Shown here: one piece after another, positions 11,075 through 23,337 of the stretch
Numbering within the stretch: the stretch's first letter is position 1
Layout: the number at the start of each line of letters is the position of its first letter
Source of the DNA: Epithemia pelagica
Lineage: Eukaryota; Bacillariophyta; Bacillariophyceae; Surirellales; Surirellaceae
NCBI GenBank assembly: GCA_946965045.2
Contig: OX337237.1
Coordinates: 1,984,001 to 2,048,000 of the forward strand
Direction of reading: 5' to 3'
Length of the DNA stretch: 64,000 bases
Program-made: the position numbers and the translations under genes
Notes under the pieces: model-generated
Databases searched by the model: none
What the model saw: only the letters and a program-made list of their open reading frames with translations
What the model was told of the DNA's origin: nothing

Positions 11075-11600
11075 TCAACCAGGGATTGGGTCGAACAAGG
11101 GATAGGTGTTCAACCAGACGGATTTGGGTTCAACCAGACAGATTGGGTTTTCCACTTCTGCTGAGCCATCCTCATGTCCACTTTTGATTCCTTGTAGGTA
11201 GACCTTGAACTTGTTGTCCTCCACTACACAATATCCCTTGAACATGTTGACTACTAAGTCACTCGTATTCTGGCCTCTTGCCTTGAGGCCGACAACTTGA
11301 CTCTGAACATAGGCATTAAATGCCACTGGATCACTTCCATTTTCCCTTATGTACTCGTCTAGGTTTGTCAAGTTAAGTCTGATTGTTGATACTGTTGCAT
11401 TGGAGTCTAAATAGCTCTCTCGCACGATGATCTTGAATAGACAGGCTCCTGCATCCATTCCTTCGACTGTGTACTGTGCTCTCCAGTTCAGGATACGGTG
11501 AGTGAGTTCATCAACAGACTAAATAAAATCTCGGAGTTCTGACTCATTATGTCCTTCTTGTTTAGAATCTCCTTATCATCCCGTGACAAATGTGGCAAAT
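11075..11600 (-). pseudogene. Retroelement gag-like fragment (diatom type)
   Basis: The minus-strand frame reads SVDELTHRILNWRAQYTVEG, then ACLFKIIVRESYLDSNATVS, IRLNLTNLDEYI, FNAYVQSQVVGLKARGQNTS and LVVNMFKGYCVVEDNKF. This spacing (xxLLKxIIRExxxDxNATVxxIR, then FNxYV, LxARGQxTxDLxxNxFKGY) matches a gag-like family known to me from diatom retroelements. One in-frame TAG near 11520 interrupts the N-terminal part, and the 3' part dissolves at 11040-11160 into degenerate repeats of about 20 bp (GGATTGGGTTCAACCAGAC). No adjacent pol or LTR was found. Confidence 0.55.
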
Positions 11601-11689
11601 CATCCCGTGAAAATACTTGTTGTCAGCTGTTTTTAACAGACAAGGGTTTTTTTTTCATGTTATCCCAATGAAACGAAAATCCGAAGTGA

Positions 11690-11965
11690 GATTGGTGCCC
11701 CAAGTGCAATCATATACGACATGTCTGGCGAGCAGATGCACCCATGCCTGAAATCCTTCCTGAATGATATGGGAACCACGACGCTGCGTGCATTGGAAGA
11801 GGGCACGCCTTGGTCTAACAAGGTCAAGGCGAGGCCAAGCTTTACATCAAGCTCATGCAGAAAGCTGTGTGAGAAGACACGCCAGACGTGGACTCCCCGC
11901 TTCTCTTCGGAGACTATGGTCTTGAGAGGAGAGTCTTTAAAATGTGGCAGAGGAAGGAAACACAT
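11690..11965 (+). pseudogene. Copia integrase core fragment
   Basis: The plus strand reads IGAPSAIIYDMSGEQMHP, SFLNDMGTTTLRALEEGTPW and then, after a one-base frame change near 11835, AKLYIKLMQKAV*EDTPDVD and SPLLFGDYGLERR. The pattern (EIIYD, then TPWxNxAExYIKLxKExVRxDxxxxxSPLxLWDYCxERR) is that of a diatom copia integrase. It has one stop (TGA for R) and one frameshift. It is about 280 bp long and has no other element parts beside it. Confidence 0.6.
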
Positions 11966-13420
11966 TGTACACCCTCATTTCTTTAGAGAAAGAGTCATCT
12001 GGTGTGTTTTACTAGGGAGAATCTTCTTAGGAGAAAAGTGCTTCTGGTTGTCCCCTACCCCTCAATCTAATTAACTGTAACTGTCGAGAGAAGACTCTGC
12101 AAAACGCTACAAAGAGAAGGGCACTCTTCCGAAGCTCGAACCTAAGAGAGACGAGTTTGAACCCAAGACAATCGTTAGAGACCAAGGCAAGGTTGATCTC
12201 AAACCTGGTCAAACATTTTGCAATTGTTCCGAACAAAGAATATATTATGAAACTGGTTGCCATGGTTACTGATGGCTAGTTTTCTTGGATCCCCAACAAG
12301 GAACCCAGCTACTCCGGCAGCCAATCTGGAGCAGCGCATGGACCAACTCCGAGACAACACAGAAACGTTGGAAGCCAAGATTGGGCTAGATGATGCCCAA
12401 GACCATTCGGACTGCCCTCTTCCTATTAACAGTAGCTGAGGAAACCAAACGTGTGAACACAGATCAGAAGAATATGGTAAAGAGGACAAAGTCAAAGACG
12501 TTTAGCCCATATAAATTGAAGAAGGTAACGAACACCAGTCATATGGAGAAAATCCCATTAATACGTGATTCGCCACCAATGTGCAAGCATATGAGACTAT
12601 GAATCAGGATTGATCTGAACATGAGCGTACCAGACGACAGTGTCAATCGTGAGTCATAATCAACACAACAACTACTTAACAGATATTATCAACAGACTTG
12701 ACGACAATCATTTGCACTACATAGAATCAAACGACACCACACAGAACTTTAAGACCACACCACCTTCAAATCTATCTCCACTGACTACACAGACTACTGA
12801 ACAGCACAACAACAATATAAGACGATAACAACAACATGACACGAACAACAGGAGAATTTTGTCAAAAGCTCACCCCCCGTTCTCCTTCCTGTGGTGCCTC
12901 ACTAAAGCCGACTTGGCATATATAGGGTTCATCCTATGCAAAACAATGCGAGCCACTAAGATTGTTGACGACTCAGATCATCCCAACGCCCCGTGCCCCA
13001 TAAATCTCTTCGAGTTCATTGTTTTGATTATTGACTTTTGGGCAACTATTACAATGGCCAGGAACGCCTCCCCTACAATCATGATATGCAAAATGGAAAC
13101 AATCATAAGTGTTAGATGGTATACCATATGGGAAATAGTAATAATATATTTCTTTTTGATCTTCAAAAGCCCACAACGATCTTCAAAAGCCCACAATGAT
13201 ATATATGGGAAATAAACTAAGAGACACAACAATTCGAGACACAATAATTCCATAAATCACTCTAGGAGGAAACAAGACATTGTTGTGCAGATAGAATAGA
13301 AGATTGTATAGACCTACATTCATTTTATCCTCTCCATTCATTTCATCCTCTCCAAGATATCACAGGGACAGCCATTTTTTATTTCCTTGATTGTTTTCTT
13401 GTGGACTTGTTTCCGAGACC
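11966..13420. other. Intergenic stretch with simple repeats
   Basis: No convincing gene. 12620-12840 is rich in AAC/CA (many CAACA runs). A 20-bp unit GATCTTCAAAAGCCCACAAC is duplicated at 13158 and 13178. An 18-bp TCATTT(T/C)ATCCTCTCCAT-type duplication lies at 13320-13355. Short plus-strand frames here have no recognisable motif. Confidence 0.35.
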
Positions 13421-13422
13421 AT

Positions 13423-13903
13423 TTAGGTTCTTTTTGAGTTATGGGCAACGAACAAACCTGGCACCTCTTCCATTTTGGGGCTCCCATTGTAGGCCACTAC
13501 TCTTGGAGCCACTATGCTGTTCCTGTGTGCAACCTCCTCGACAATTACCCTGCTGGCTTCCAGGAAAATCTTCCCGAGATCGTCGAAAAGTTCAAAAAAG
13601 AGGAGCAACTCAGTTACCATCTGTTCCTCCCACGTACCATCTAGCGCTTCCTCCCAGTCGCGCTCGAACCTCATCAAATTGGCAACATAGGCCGCTTCTG
13701 CATCAACCCCAGCTCGTGCATCTGTGATTGGGACGACGGCAACACCAATGCGGCAACACCAATGCTCAAATTTCCGAGGCCGGCCATGACGCCAACCGCA
13801 ACCCTAGCGTCGCCTATGACACCGCTTTCATGCGTTTTGGAGGTACATCTACAACCTGCCACAGTCAAGACGGTAGCCACCTCCACCCCATCCATCAAAC
13901 TTA
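13423..13903 (-). pseudogene. 3' part of an unrecognised gene interrupted by Copia-1
   Basis: Minus-strand frames covering 13898-13674 and 13677-13423 read into each other with a frame change near 13750, next to a 15-bp duplication (GCAACACCAATGCG). The downstream piece (MRFERDWEEALDGTWEEQ, then IVAPRVVAYNGSPKMEEV) has protein-like composition. It abuts the left end of Copia-1, and its upstream part lies beyond the element at 21259-21633. The family is not recognised. Confidence 0.3.
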
Positions 13904-14143
13904 TGAATAAAAACTGACGGCCAGACGCAATATACGGCTTGCAACAATCAAACTATCAGAAATTATGATAACTAAACTAGGGGTGCCCTTTGGGGGCAAA
14001 TCGCTCACGTAGGGGCCAAACAGCGACCACGGTACCCACTAGCGAACACGTAACTAGGGGCCGGGCGATGCCAGGCGATGCGTAGCGAGGCATGGCGAGG
14101 CCCTTCGTAGGTTACAAAGGGGGCGCCCGTGATTATTTATTCA
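13904..14143 (-). repeat. Copia-1 3' LTR
   Basis: 240 bp, in direct repeat with 21019-21258. Differences by eye: G/A and C/T near 13919 and 13925, and C/T near 14106. Ends TG...CA on both strands because the terminal 8 bp are inverted repeats (TGAATAAA/TTTATTCA). Confidence 0.95.
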
Positions 14144-14264
14144 GTCCCCGCGAACAAAATCGGGGTGGGCAACTTCGTTTAGTTCGTCATGTCAGCAGAG
14201 GCCGGTCCAGTACGTCGGACTATTCGTCAAAAGGGGCGATCCTATTTTGGATCTAAAAGGGGTG

Positions 14265-17200
14265 CTACCACATGATACGTTGGGCCAGGAATCGCAATCG
14301 AGGTCCGGGTAGCAGTTTGGTTAGGATATCGGCAAGATTCGTTTCACCTTCTTCCCATGCAATGCGCACAAGTCCAGCAGCTTGCGCTTCACGAGTCCGA
14401 TGATAAGCAATTGCGTTGTGCTTCTTCTTTAGGACTGATTCCGGCTGCGTCGAGTTCTTAAACACAGATTCATTGTCGCAAAACACATTCGTCTCTCCAT
14501 CCAACGGGATACCCATCATTCGCAACTTATAACGAAATGCTTCAATCATTTCAATGGTAGTTTTCATCGCCACAAACTCACTGCCAAATCTAGACGTCTC
14601 AACAGTGTTTTGTCGTTTTGAATACCACATGATCGGTGCTCGTTGCAAGAACAGTAGGACTCCTGTTTGAGAGCGCCGTGCGACACGACATCCAGCATGA
14701 TCAGCATCGACAAAGCAAGAGTCGTGGTGACAGCGTTTCCACGCGGTGCTGGTGCATTTGGCGGAATCGGCTCGGCAGCATGAGGATAATACTCAGACTA
14801 ATCCGGTCGGGTAAAACGTGACTCGTCGAAGTCAGGGGTTGTGTCGTCGAAAACAATGGCGGATTTATCGTACTTCTTCAGATACGCGAAGATGTGCAAC
14901 GTTTGCTCGAGATATCCTTCTCGTGGATTCGCCATAAAACGGGACATATGGGAGACTGCGGTTGTAATGTCGATACGACCGAGTTCAACAATCCAACGGA
15001 GAATACCGATCAGTCCTTGGTAATAGCTCGCACGTCTTGCGTCAAGTTCAGGAGTCGCATCCAATTCCGGGCGATATCCATCGGCGATCGGCGGCGTCAC
15101 TTTTGACTTCAGCTTTTCTCCGGATTTCTCCAGTTCCGTTTCGACTTCGGCAAGAGCACGCTTACAATACTTGTCAGCGGACATGGCCCAACGATCACGG
15201 TTCGACGGATCTTGCGTGTCGGGTATGGCATAACGCCGAATTTCGGATCCCAAGTATTCGTCTGGCGGTTTGATACTGTCGGGCTTGATCGTATAGCGCC
15301 TCTGCAGGTCCTGCATCACGGTTTTGGGATCATGACTAACAATCAGTAGATCATCAATATAGACCAAAACATACTCGTAATACTGGAACCCATCAGATGG
15401 TCGAGTGTTCGCTCGAAGCCATACATCCGGATCAGCTTGACACATCTTAAATCCCATATCGCGGAGCGTTGCGGTGATGTGATCACGCCACCTTGCGGCA
15501 GAACTTTTGAGACCATATAATGCGCGCACTATCAGTGCAGGTTGTCCAACCTTATCTGGTCCAAATTCGAGTCCCGCGGTGGTATAGGTCTTCTCTTTAG
15601 TCGGTGCGTTGAGCTATGCGTTTTGCACGTCCCCGACGAGAACATCTGGACCATTTAGTGCAGCGATAGTAAAAGCAATGCGTACGCTATCGCGTGATAC
15701 CACACTAGAATAGGTTGATTCTTTGGGTGGATCAGTTTTGTGGCCTCCGGCCACTAACCGTGCTTTTCGTCGCAGGTCTGATTTGATATCAAAAACCATA
15801 TGACAGGGAATATGCTTGTATCCAGGAGGCACTTCGCCATCAGCTGGAAATTCGAAAGCAATGCCAACGTTCTTCATTTCTTTCTCAAAAGCCTTGCGCC
15901 AGAAGTCAGTCCCCGTTCGACGGTCAATCGCCAGGGCTTCTTCCACAGAGTGGGGCAGCTCAATGCCATACTTGTGCGTTCGCTTCCAATGACGTGACTT
16001 TACCTTTTTGATAATGCGGTCTCGTTTGCGAAGTGCACGTGGCACCCACCATGCGAAAGCAGGCTCTTTTGCGATGTCAGCGGATACTGCGTATTCGGCG
16101 GCTTCAATCATATTTCCATTCTTGACGTCTTTGAGCGGCAGCCAAACAGTCGATTGATCGGACAGTTCACATTGCAATTCCCAGCCTTTCGTTGTGTGGC
16201 GTGATGTGCCGTCAAGGAACGATGCGTCTGTTCGCTTAACTGCGGTCTCATCACTGCGGTGACCCACAATGGCTTTCAATGTGTTGAACGCATTGCCCTC
16301 CGGGTCAACTTGCGAATACAGATTCTCTGCGATCATATTGGTTGCATACGACTCGACCGATCCATCCGGAAACTGTACGTCGTAGTACCGGGTATCAAGG
16401 ATTGGGTTTGCGTCGCGCTCACCAATAGGTCGCCCATGAGCATCTTTCGTGCGTCCAATGATTTTCGCTCGAGCGCTTTCACCTCCTCGCGGCAGCATGA
16501 CTTCAGCGGTGAGATATTCGTCTAGTTCCTCCGGCGTGTACGCGTCGGATTCCAGGGCTTCGGCCTCTGGGAACAAGGGCTCTAGAAGTTCACCTTCGTC
16601 AAAGAGGTCTGGGGGTGGATCGCTCCCAGTTGTGCCATCAGATGGTGGCTCTTTCATTTGCGTTTGAATAGCGGCATCATAGTCCAACAACTGCTGATGA
16701 ATCGTCGGATTCTTCAGGTCGTCTTCCGGAATGGCCCACACATCTTTCCGTGTGACATGATTGCCCTCTTGCGTTAGGATTTCATAGGCCATATCATCGG
16801 TGCAATCATCGGCTAAGCCCAACCATCGGCCAATCAGTCTCTTTTCGAAGGGAAACTGTGCCATGGGCATGCGATAATACACCGGCTGATAGAATTGGAA
16901 CATGGCTAATGGAGAGATGTCTGGCGTTGAGCCAATTACATGCTCGAACGGTGTACGTCCATCTAATTCAGGGATATCGGATGCCGTGAGTTGCCGTACG
17001 TGTGAGCACCATTTAAGAGCATAGCTCCATAAACGTCGTGGTGCGCCGGTCGTCCTCATAATTTTGACAACTCCCTTCTTTAGTTCACAAATGCTCGCTT
17101 CGGCGGCGTTCTGCCATGGACTATAAGGAACCGTTTTCTCCATCTTTATGCGGTACTCGTTGCATATTTCACGGGACTTCCCTAGGAATAATTCTCGGGC

Positions 17201-18443
17201 ACCATCAGATACCATTGTTTGGGGAATCCCTACATTGTGAATCAAAGACATCAATCCTTCAGGATGTTGCTTTTTCGACTTCCAGGGATAAACGTGGTCG
17301 AATCCTTTGCTGTCGGTAAAGATCGAGGCGCCCGTGTCCCCGTTCAGTGATACTTCCTTGGCAAACATCTCGTCCGAGAACCAACGACCTTTCACATTAG
17401 GGAATTTGAGCCACGGTGCCTTTTTACGGACCTTACGCTCAGATGGGATTAATACGTTTCGTACTCCAGCCTGCGTCGTCACTTTAAGCGTATTCTTTGC
17501 TTTGGGTAAACCAATGCCCCAACGTTGTGACAGTACGGCTGCATCAAGCACTCCCTTTCCAGCAGGATCGGCTGGGGAAGAATCTCTAGCAGTCTTGATC
17601 ATGTACAGTGACCGTCGCTATCAAGCGTTCGTACAGGTCGTCGCCATGTGCGTAGGCGTCCAGATCTGGTGATGGTTTGGCAAAAGTATGCTGGTACGTT
17701 CGCACTGCTTTGATGAGTCGTGGAATGGAGGATGCGGCAATCGAATTCGGATCGCCGTTGCGAACGACAGTAGCGGCAGCTACACCCAGTTTCTCCTCCG
17801 CGTCCGCAAAGGCGGCAGAACGAGGTTGCCATGGGCTATCGGCAGTTAGCACAACTTGTGGCAAGTGTTCCAGCTCGTCAGAAGTGGGTTTGCAAGTGGC
17901 GAAACCACTTATCACACCAGCCATGGTGAGCGGGATGGTGAGATCGGCATCCGGTACGTGGATACTATGCGTGCTGTGCGGGTCAAACTGTTTAGGTACG
18001 TCGTTGACAACGATGCCATGGGCACGCATCTGGTTCGGACAGAGTAACGAACTGCCCATACGGTCCCCTAAAAACAATGCTTGGTGGATGACAAGCAAGT
18101 AAGACTGGTTTTCGCTGTCAGTCCAGACAGTAGCAACAGTCGCAATAGGGGCATTGGTCAGCGGATTATATTCCTCCGCGAACGGATGCACACTGATACA
18201 GCGGTGGGCTTTGGAGAGCATTACGAAGTCTCTTCCCACGGCACAGGTGTCCGCATGTGAGTCCAACTCACAGGTGAGCTCAATGGTCTCAACACCATAT
18301 TCGTCGGTGTTCATAGCACATAGACGATGTGCGAAACGGTTAGAATAACGATAATGTGTGCCTACATGTGCATTCAATTGAACAATAAGATTCGTGTTAT
18401 CAATTTTTACTGCTTCGGCAGCGGATACACAGGGCACACTCCA
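14265..18443 (-). pseudogene. Copia-1 pol (PR-IN-RT-RNase H)
   Basis: Pol follows gag in the same frame after a single TGA (18446-18444). Order: protease with ELDSHADTC (about 18265); integrase core with SIFTDSKGFDHVYPW, MVSDGARELF and NAAEASICELKK carrying D, D and E; RT with KARLVAGGHKTD, ALYGLKSS and YIDDLLIVS (about 15355); RNase H with FVDADHAGC, SRFGSEFVAM and FCDNESV; then the usual LADILTK tail. Lesions are a frame change near 17600 (between protease and integrase), TAG at 15616-15614 in the RT (after DVQNA), and TAG at 14800-14798 plus a frame change near 14710 before RNase H. The catalytic residues themselves are retained, so decay looks recent. Confidence 0.9.
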
Positions 18444-20522
18444 TCAGGAGGAAGCAGACATGTCGGCAGACTTGTCAGAGACATTCGGGTCACGGACATC
18501 GAATTCAAGATCGGCGGAATAACGACCGCATACATTACGCCTTTTATTTGCGGCAGCCAATTGTCCATTGGCAAGCATAGTGTATTTTAAAGCTTCGTCG
18601 AACACTTCCGTGTGCTCGGCTAAGCGTTTGCACACATAGTACATTTGGCGCTCTTCACGTTCATGGCCTGACATTTTAGACCAGCGCCAAGACCAAATTA
18701 GACTATTGTGGACAATAGTGTCGATCTCTTCGCGGAAGCCTCCTTTCAGCACGCTTTGGTCATTCTTGGTAAGTGTGCGGACGTTGCGAGTCCCTTCAGC
18801 ATACTTGCCTTTGACCGGTAGCGGCAGCTTCACAAAGATGTCGCCCTTTTCCGGGACTGGCGGGATGGTCATATGACTCATATCAGGACGTCCGTCCTCT
18901 TCCCATTGCCACATCGGTGGATAGGTCTCGTATTCCCCCATGGGGCGAGTACGTACGGATTTGACGGACGCAGATCCGGGTTTGTTCGGTTGCGCTTTAG
19001 CCTTATGCGTGAAACGTCCAAAGCTGTTGCCAGCTGAGGACTTTGCCGGCTGCGCATCATCTTCGGATGATTTTGCAGGTGAGGCGGAAGCGCGGAACTT
19101 AGAGTGCTTGTCTGGCGACGGTACGTTGTCAACAGAGGAGTCAAGCAAGCTCTCGTCTACTTCCATAACGACCGATACGTTGGTCTTAGCCTCCGGCTTA
19201 GCGTCGTCTTCGTCAATATCTACTGAGATTGCGTCCTCAGCAGTACTCCCATGCGACGTTTTCGATCTCTTCGACGATGCGTTGGAAGAGTCGTCTGTGG
19301 TGACGGATCCAAGCTTCCGCTTGTCTTTGCGCTCTTTGCGAAGAGCCAGGACTTGTTTACGTTCGTCCTCCGTCAGGTCTGCCCATTCGTCGGCATCGTA
19401 GTGACCAGCATGAACGCGGTCCTTCTTCTTCTTGCTCTTTTTCTGGTTGCGCCCTTTTCCCTTTCCTTTGCTTGGGGTGGTACCAGCAGCGGCGATCTTG
19501 CGAGAGTCGTCCTGCGTTTCGGTCTTTGCGGCACTGTGCACAGTCAAAAAGTATTGCTGGCACGCTTCGAAGTTCTCCAACTTCTCCTGGTCACCGTTGA
19601 CGACGGTCTTGGCTTGGACGAGCGTCGGATCAGTGATCCCATTCATGAAATCGGTCACCTTTTTCGTTTCCGCGACCGTTTCACCAAGCTCTTCCAGGGT
19701 GTTGTGCGCATGTTGGTGACGGTGGATGTAGTCATGGAAGCGGTACTTCCCTCACCCTGTAAACTTAGTATTTGCGATCTGCGCATAAGCCTGTTTCTTC
19801 CGCAGGATGCTCGCGGCCTGTCCAGTGGCTTGCCGCTTGACAGTTAGGTAGGCCTCACGGCCGTCCTTCGATTTCGCATGCGTTTTGGCAAACGTCCATG
19901 CCGGGCCATCGTAGATAAGAGGGTAGTACAGCTCATACACTCTGCGTCGGTCGGCTTTGTACTGGTCCCCCTCATGACGAGTGGTCGCGACTAGGTTGTC
20001 GTCAATGCAGTCGTAATCGGCGGTTAGTGCGTCGTCTGGTACGTCGGACTCCTCACGCAATACGTAGGTGAGCGGCACTCCCGTTGTCGGATTGCGGTGC
20101 TGACCCAAGTACGTGCGCCACATTCCGTCGTGACGTTCCCAATCGGCAAGGTTCGTTAGCCTTTTGGGTGGTACTGGGTCATCCTGACCATCAGTGGTGG
20201 TGGCATTCGCGAGTTCCGTTACGCGTTTCATCCACTTGGTGATTACGTCACCAGTATAACCACCAGCATCAAGGTCCTGGCCACGGACAGAACGATATTC
20301 CAACCACATTCGGAAGCCAAGGAACTTCAAGGTGAACTGGTAGGGTAGAGTCACACCGTCGGGTAGGTTCTTGGCTAATGTCTTCAGCATGGGCTTGACT
20401 TCGTTGATGGGAAACTCCAAGAACTGATCCGTTGTTGTGAAGCCCTGTTGCGTTAGGTGCCCAATGGTGGCATTGGTTTAGCCACAGCGGCCCAGTGCAG
20501 TACGGAAGGCATTTGCGGCCAT
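18444..20522 (-). pseudogene. Copia-1 gag
   Basis: The frame opens at ATG 20522 (MAANAFRTALGRCG) and would encode about 690 aa but for TAA at 20480-20478 and TGA at 19754-19752. The N-terminal half is a mostly helical capsid-like region (FTLKFLGFRMWLEYRSVRGQ, then KRQATGQAASILRKKQAYA). The middle is a basic linker (KGKGKGRNQKKSKKKKDR) and the C-terminal third contains GDIFVKLPLPVKGKYAEGTR and MYYVCKRLAEHTEVFDEALK. There is no CCHC knuckle. It ends with TGA in the same frame as pol. Confidence 0.8.
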
Positions 20523-21018
20523 GGTTCAAGGGTCGGATAAAGGGTAGGAGGGTAGTAGAAGGTCAAACGGATGGCAAGGGAAGGCTTGTTCTTGTGCAGA
20601 AATTTGCAATTGTGATGGGAGGGGCGAATTTCTGTGAGCCAACAATCTGCGAGTGAATCGGCGAGTAGTCGTCCGGCGATTCCGCAAGCGAGCGAGCTGG
20701 CGTTCGGCGAATCCGCGAGTCGGCGAAACAGGGATTCCGCGAGCAAGCAGGCACGTGTCAAAAGCCAGCAGGCTAATATAATTGAGTCGTACGGCGCGCG
20801 TGGATGGACGGTCCACGTGTACGAGCACGTGCATGGTACGTTGTGCAGTCGCAAGTCACAAATTAGCGATTGGATCCCACAGTGACAGAAACAAGTCACA
20901 GAGATGACACAAGCGAGCGAGTGACGAAGCCGCTTAGCGCGAACACCTCTCGAGCGTTGATCAGGCGCTTGCCGTCCAGCAAACAGTGGGGAAACAACAG
21001 ACAGTGGGTCTGATAAAC
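20523..21018 (-). other. Copia-1 5' leader with candidate primer-binding site
   Basis: The untranslated leader between the 5' LTR and gag. Directly after the LTR the minus strand reads GTTTATCAGACCC (21018-21006), which fits the complement of an anticodon loop (TT-ATC-AG) with short pairing stem flanks. The rest is GC-rich with many GCGAG/CGGCGA runs (20640-20740). Confidence 0.45.
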
Positions 21019-21258
21019 TGAATAAAAACTGACAGCCAGATGCAATATACGGCTTGCAACAATCAAACTATCAGAAATTATGATAACTAAACTAGGGGTG
21101 CCCTTTGGGGGCAAATCGCTCACGTAGGGGCCAAACAGCGACCACGGTACCCACTAGCGAACACGTAACTAGGGGCCGGGCGATGCCAGGCGATGCGTAG
21201 CGAGGCATGGCGAGGCCCTTTGTAGGTTACAAAGGGGGCGCCCGTGATTATTTATTCA
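21019..21258 (-). repeat. Copia-1 5' LTR
   Basis: 240 bp, 237 of 240 positions equal to 13904-14143. For the minus-strand element this copy drives transcription. Confidence 0.95.
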
Positions 21259-21633
21259 CTTATCCAGTTCTTCTTTAGAATAATTCAGATGTTTTGCTAT
21301 GATTTTTTCACAAACCTGGTTGTACAATAGTTCTTCTCCACAGCCATCCATCTTCATCGGACTTGCTATTTTAACCAAACAATAGGAGCAAGACAAACGG
21401 CCAAAGTTTGTGCAAATCAAGTGTTTGAACCCGCCACCGACTAAACTCAAAGTTGCTGACATCGGCGTTTCCACATGACTACGCGGCGTGTCTGGGTCCG
21501 CAGCACCACCGCCCCCTGCTCCTCTCCACAATTCTTCAATGCGATCCACGATCTGCTTCTCTCTCAGATTCAACACCGCAAGCTCGGCCACTAGCTGGTC
21601 CACTTCCTCCTCAGCTGAGCGCATCATCCTCAC
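21259..21633 (-). pseudogene. 5' part of an unrecognised gene interrupted by Copia-1
   Basis: A 125-codon frame begins MRMMRSAEEEVDQLVAELAV with a probable coiled coil (residues 1-40), a glycine/proline linker, and a region with cysteines (LICTNFGRLSCSYCLV). It runs to SKEELDK exactly at the Copia-1 border; removing the element continues the frame as KFDGWGGG for a further 18 or so codons. Homology is unknown to me. Confidence 0.35.
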
Positions 21634-21639
21634 TCCTAG

Positions 21640-22344
21640 TCTTTGCCCTCACACCAATCCTGGTCGATATCTTCAAATGAAGACGGCGAAGACTGCAAGT
21701 TGTTCAATTCGGTGGCAGCCCTTTCTTGCTAAAGTCAGAGTGTGGAGCACTTGTCATTTGGAGGGAGTAGTTGTTGTGGGAGTGGTGCTCTGAGTTCTTG
21801 GCGCCAAAGATCATCCCCTCTGGAATGATTAGGAAATTGCTGAGTACTCTTGCAAGGTATCACCCATTCACCAAACATATTTGAAACTTGTTCCTGATGT
21901 GCTTCTGCTACCACTTTCATCCATTCCATCATTCCAGCTTCCAAGATGTCAGAACAATGATTGCACACTGAACCATTGTCCTGATGATTACACACTGAAT
22001 GGCTGAAAGGCCCAGCATTACAAGGTCAAAGAACAGAGACCATGCAAACCAACACTGATGGCCACAGCAAAGGTGACAGCACCAACTAAAGAAATGACAA
22101 AGTAAATGGTAGAATGAAAAAGCCATTCAAAGGGTCATGCATGATGCTCATAGGCAAATAACTTGCTCTGCTCAGTTTGGTTCAGAATATGCAAAGGGAC
22201 AACAGACACCCTTTGTGGTGATATACCAACCATAGACATGGTGCACAGTGGCAGTCTTCTGTTGCTGGTACTTTTTACCCAGAAGGTTGGTTCTTCTATG
22301 TTGGTTCGGGTTTAAACTTGAAGAAATTCTGGGCTAAAATTTAC
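21640..22344. other. Stretch without a recognisable gene
   Basis: Minus-strand frames at 21995-21735 and 22126-21929 are open but carry no motif I recognise. No repeats within the window apart from the E4 border at 22345. Confidence 0.3.
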
Positions 22345-22563
22345 TCCAACATTAGTAGGGATAGTCAGAATGCTGAGGCCATGATGATATGGTAATGTTA
22401 TTGATTGTATGCTTATTACTGGATTTGGTATGTGAGGTCTTCATCCTTGTTGTGAATCCTTTGAAACAGGTTCCTATTGGTATGGAATGGTTGGAGTCGA
22501 CGTATATGAGGTATATGACATCTATATGTTGCTGGATAACATATACAACTTAAACATGCAGCG
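22345..22563 (-). repeat. E4 left repeat (putative 3' LTR)
   Basis: Diverged copy of 25325-25544, recognisable by blocks of 10-16 identical bases in the same order. Confidence 0.5.
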
Positions 22564-23337
22564 CGTACTAAGCGACCCACGACTTGTCGTCTGGCATGCC
22601 TCTTCCAAGCCCTCCTCACCTCTGCTCTTGTCCCTGTTCAAAACATTGCCGGCATCCAAGACCACAAGAACGCCAACCCTCCCTCGCCCCAATAAGTCCA
22701 ATCCAGTGCTGGACCCATCCACTGCTTACCAAGTTCCATCCAAACTGCTCTCCTTTTCATCTTGGACACCTTCAAATATCCAAGGACCGAGGATGCACTC
22801 GAAACAAAAATGACCGCACTCTGGACTCACATTTTTGCACATGGGCTGCTCGCCACCAACTCACTCCCCGATTTCTCCACATCCTGTCACTCTACCTCTC
22901 TCACGATGCAGCTGCTTTATAGGTATTCTCAAGATAATTGACATATTCCATGTTCTCATCTACCTGTTCTAATGGAATTTTTCCCTCTTGCCCAGGTCTT
23001 CCCTAGGGATGTCGGTGGTAACCAGGATATTGGCTTTGTCGGCAAGAGACAAAGCAGTATTGTAATCCAACTCCTGGATCTGTTGTGTGACCAATGCACC
23101 ATTTGGGAAGCAGTGGACTGTTTTGGATTTTGCTCGTTGGTTGAAAGAAACTCGGGTTCCATTCGTATTCTTTGTATTGATCCACGGGAAACCAGCTCAC
23201 TTTGATTTTCTAAGAGATTCCCAACAGAAGAAAGGGGTACGGCACCAGAGTTGGCGTCCGGACATGAATCCGCACCATGTGTGCTCGACAATGTGTGCTC
23301 GACAAACACTGCTCCTAATGGTGATTCTTGAACAGAG

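Larger units (their letters stand above)
13904..21258 (-). mobile_element. Copia-1: complete Ty1/copia LTR retrotransposon
   Basis: A 7355-bp element on the minus strand, bounded by two 240-bp direct LTRs (TGAATAAA...TTTATTCA) and a 4-bp target duplication CTTA (13900-13903 and 21259-21262; 5 bp if one boundary base is reassigned). It has the order gag, protease, integrase, RT, RNase H expected of copia. The LTRs differ at 3 positions, all C/T or G/A. Despite that, gag-pol has stops at 20478, 19752 and 15614, frame changes near 17600 and 14710, and a TGA at the gag/pol border. It is therefore not autonomous as written. The DSHADTC protease places it with the diatom copia groups (often called CoDi); this placement is inference. 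Confidence 0.95.

Noticed and set aside
13441-13644. Plus-strand frame MGNEQTWHLFHFGAPIVGHY
   Set aside because: Lies opposite the minus-strand remnant (IVAPRVVAYNGSPKMEEV); neither is proven, but the minus frame is longer and links with the piece on the other side of Copia-1.
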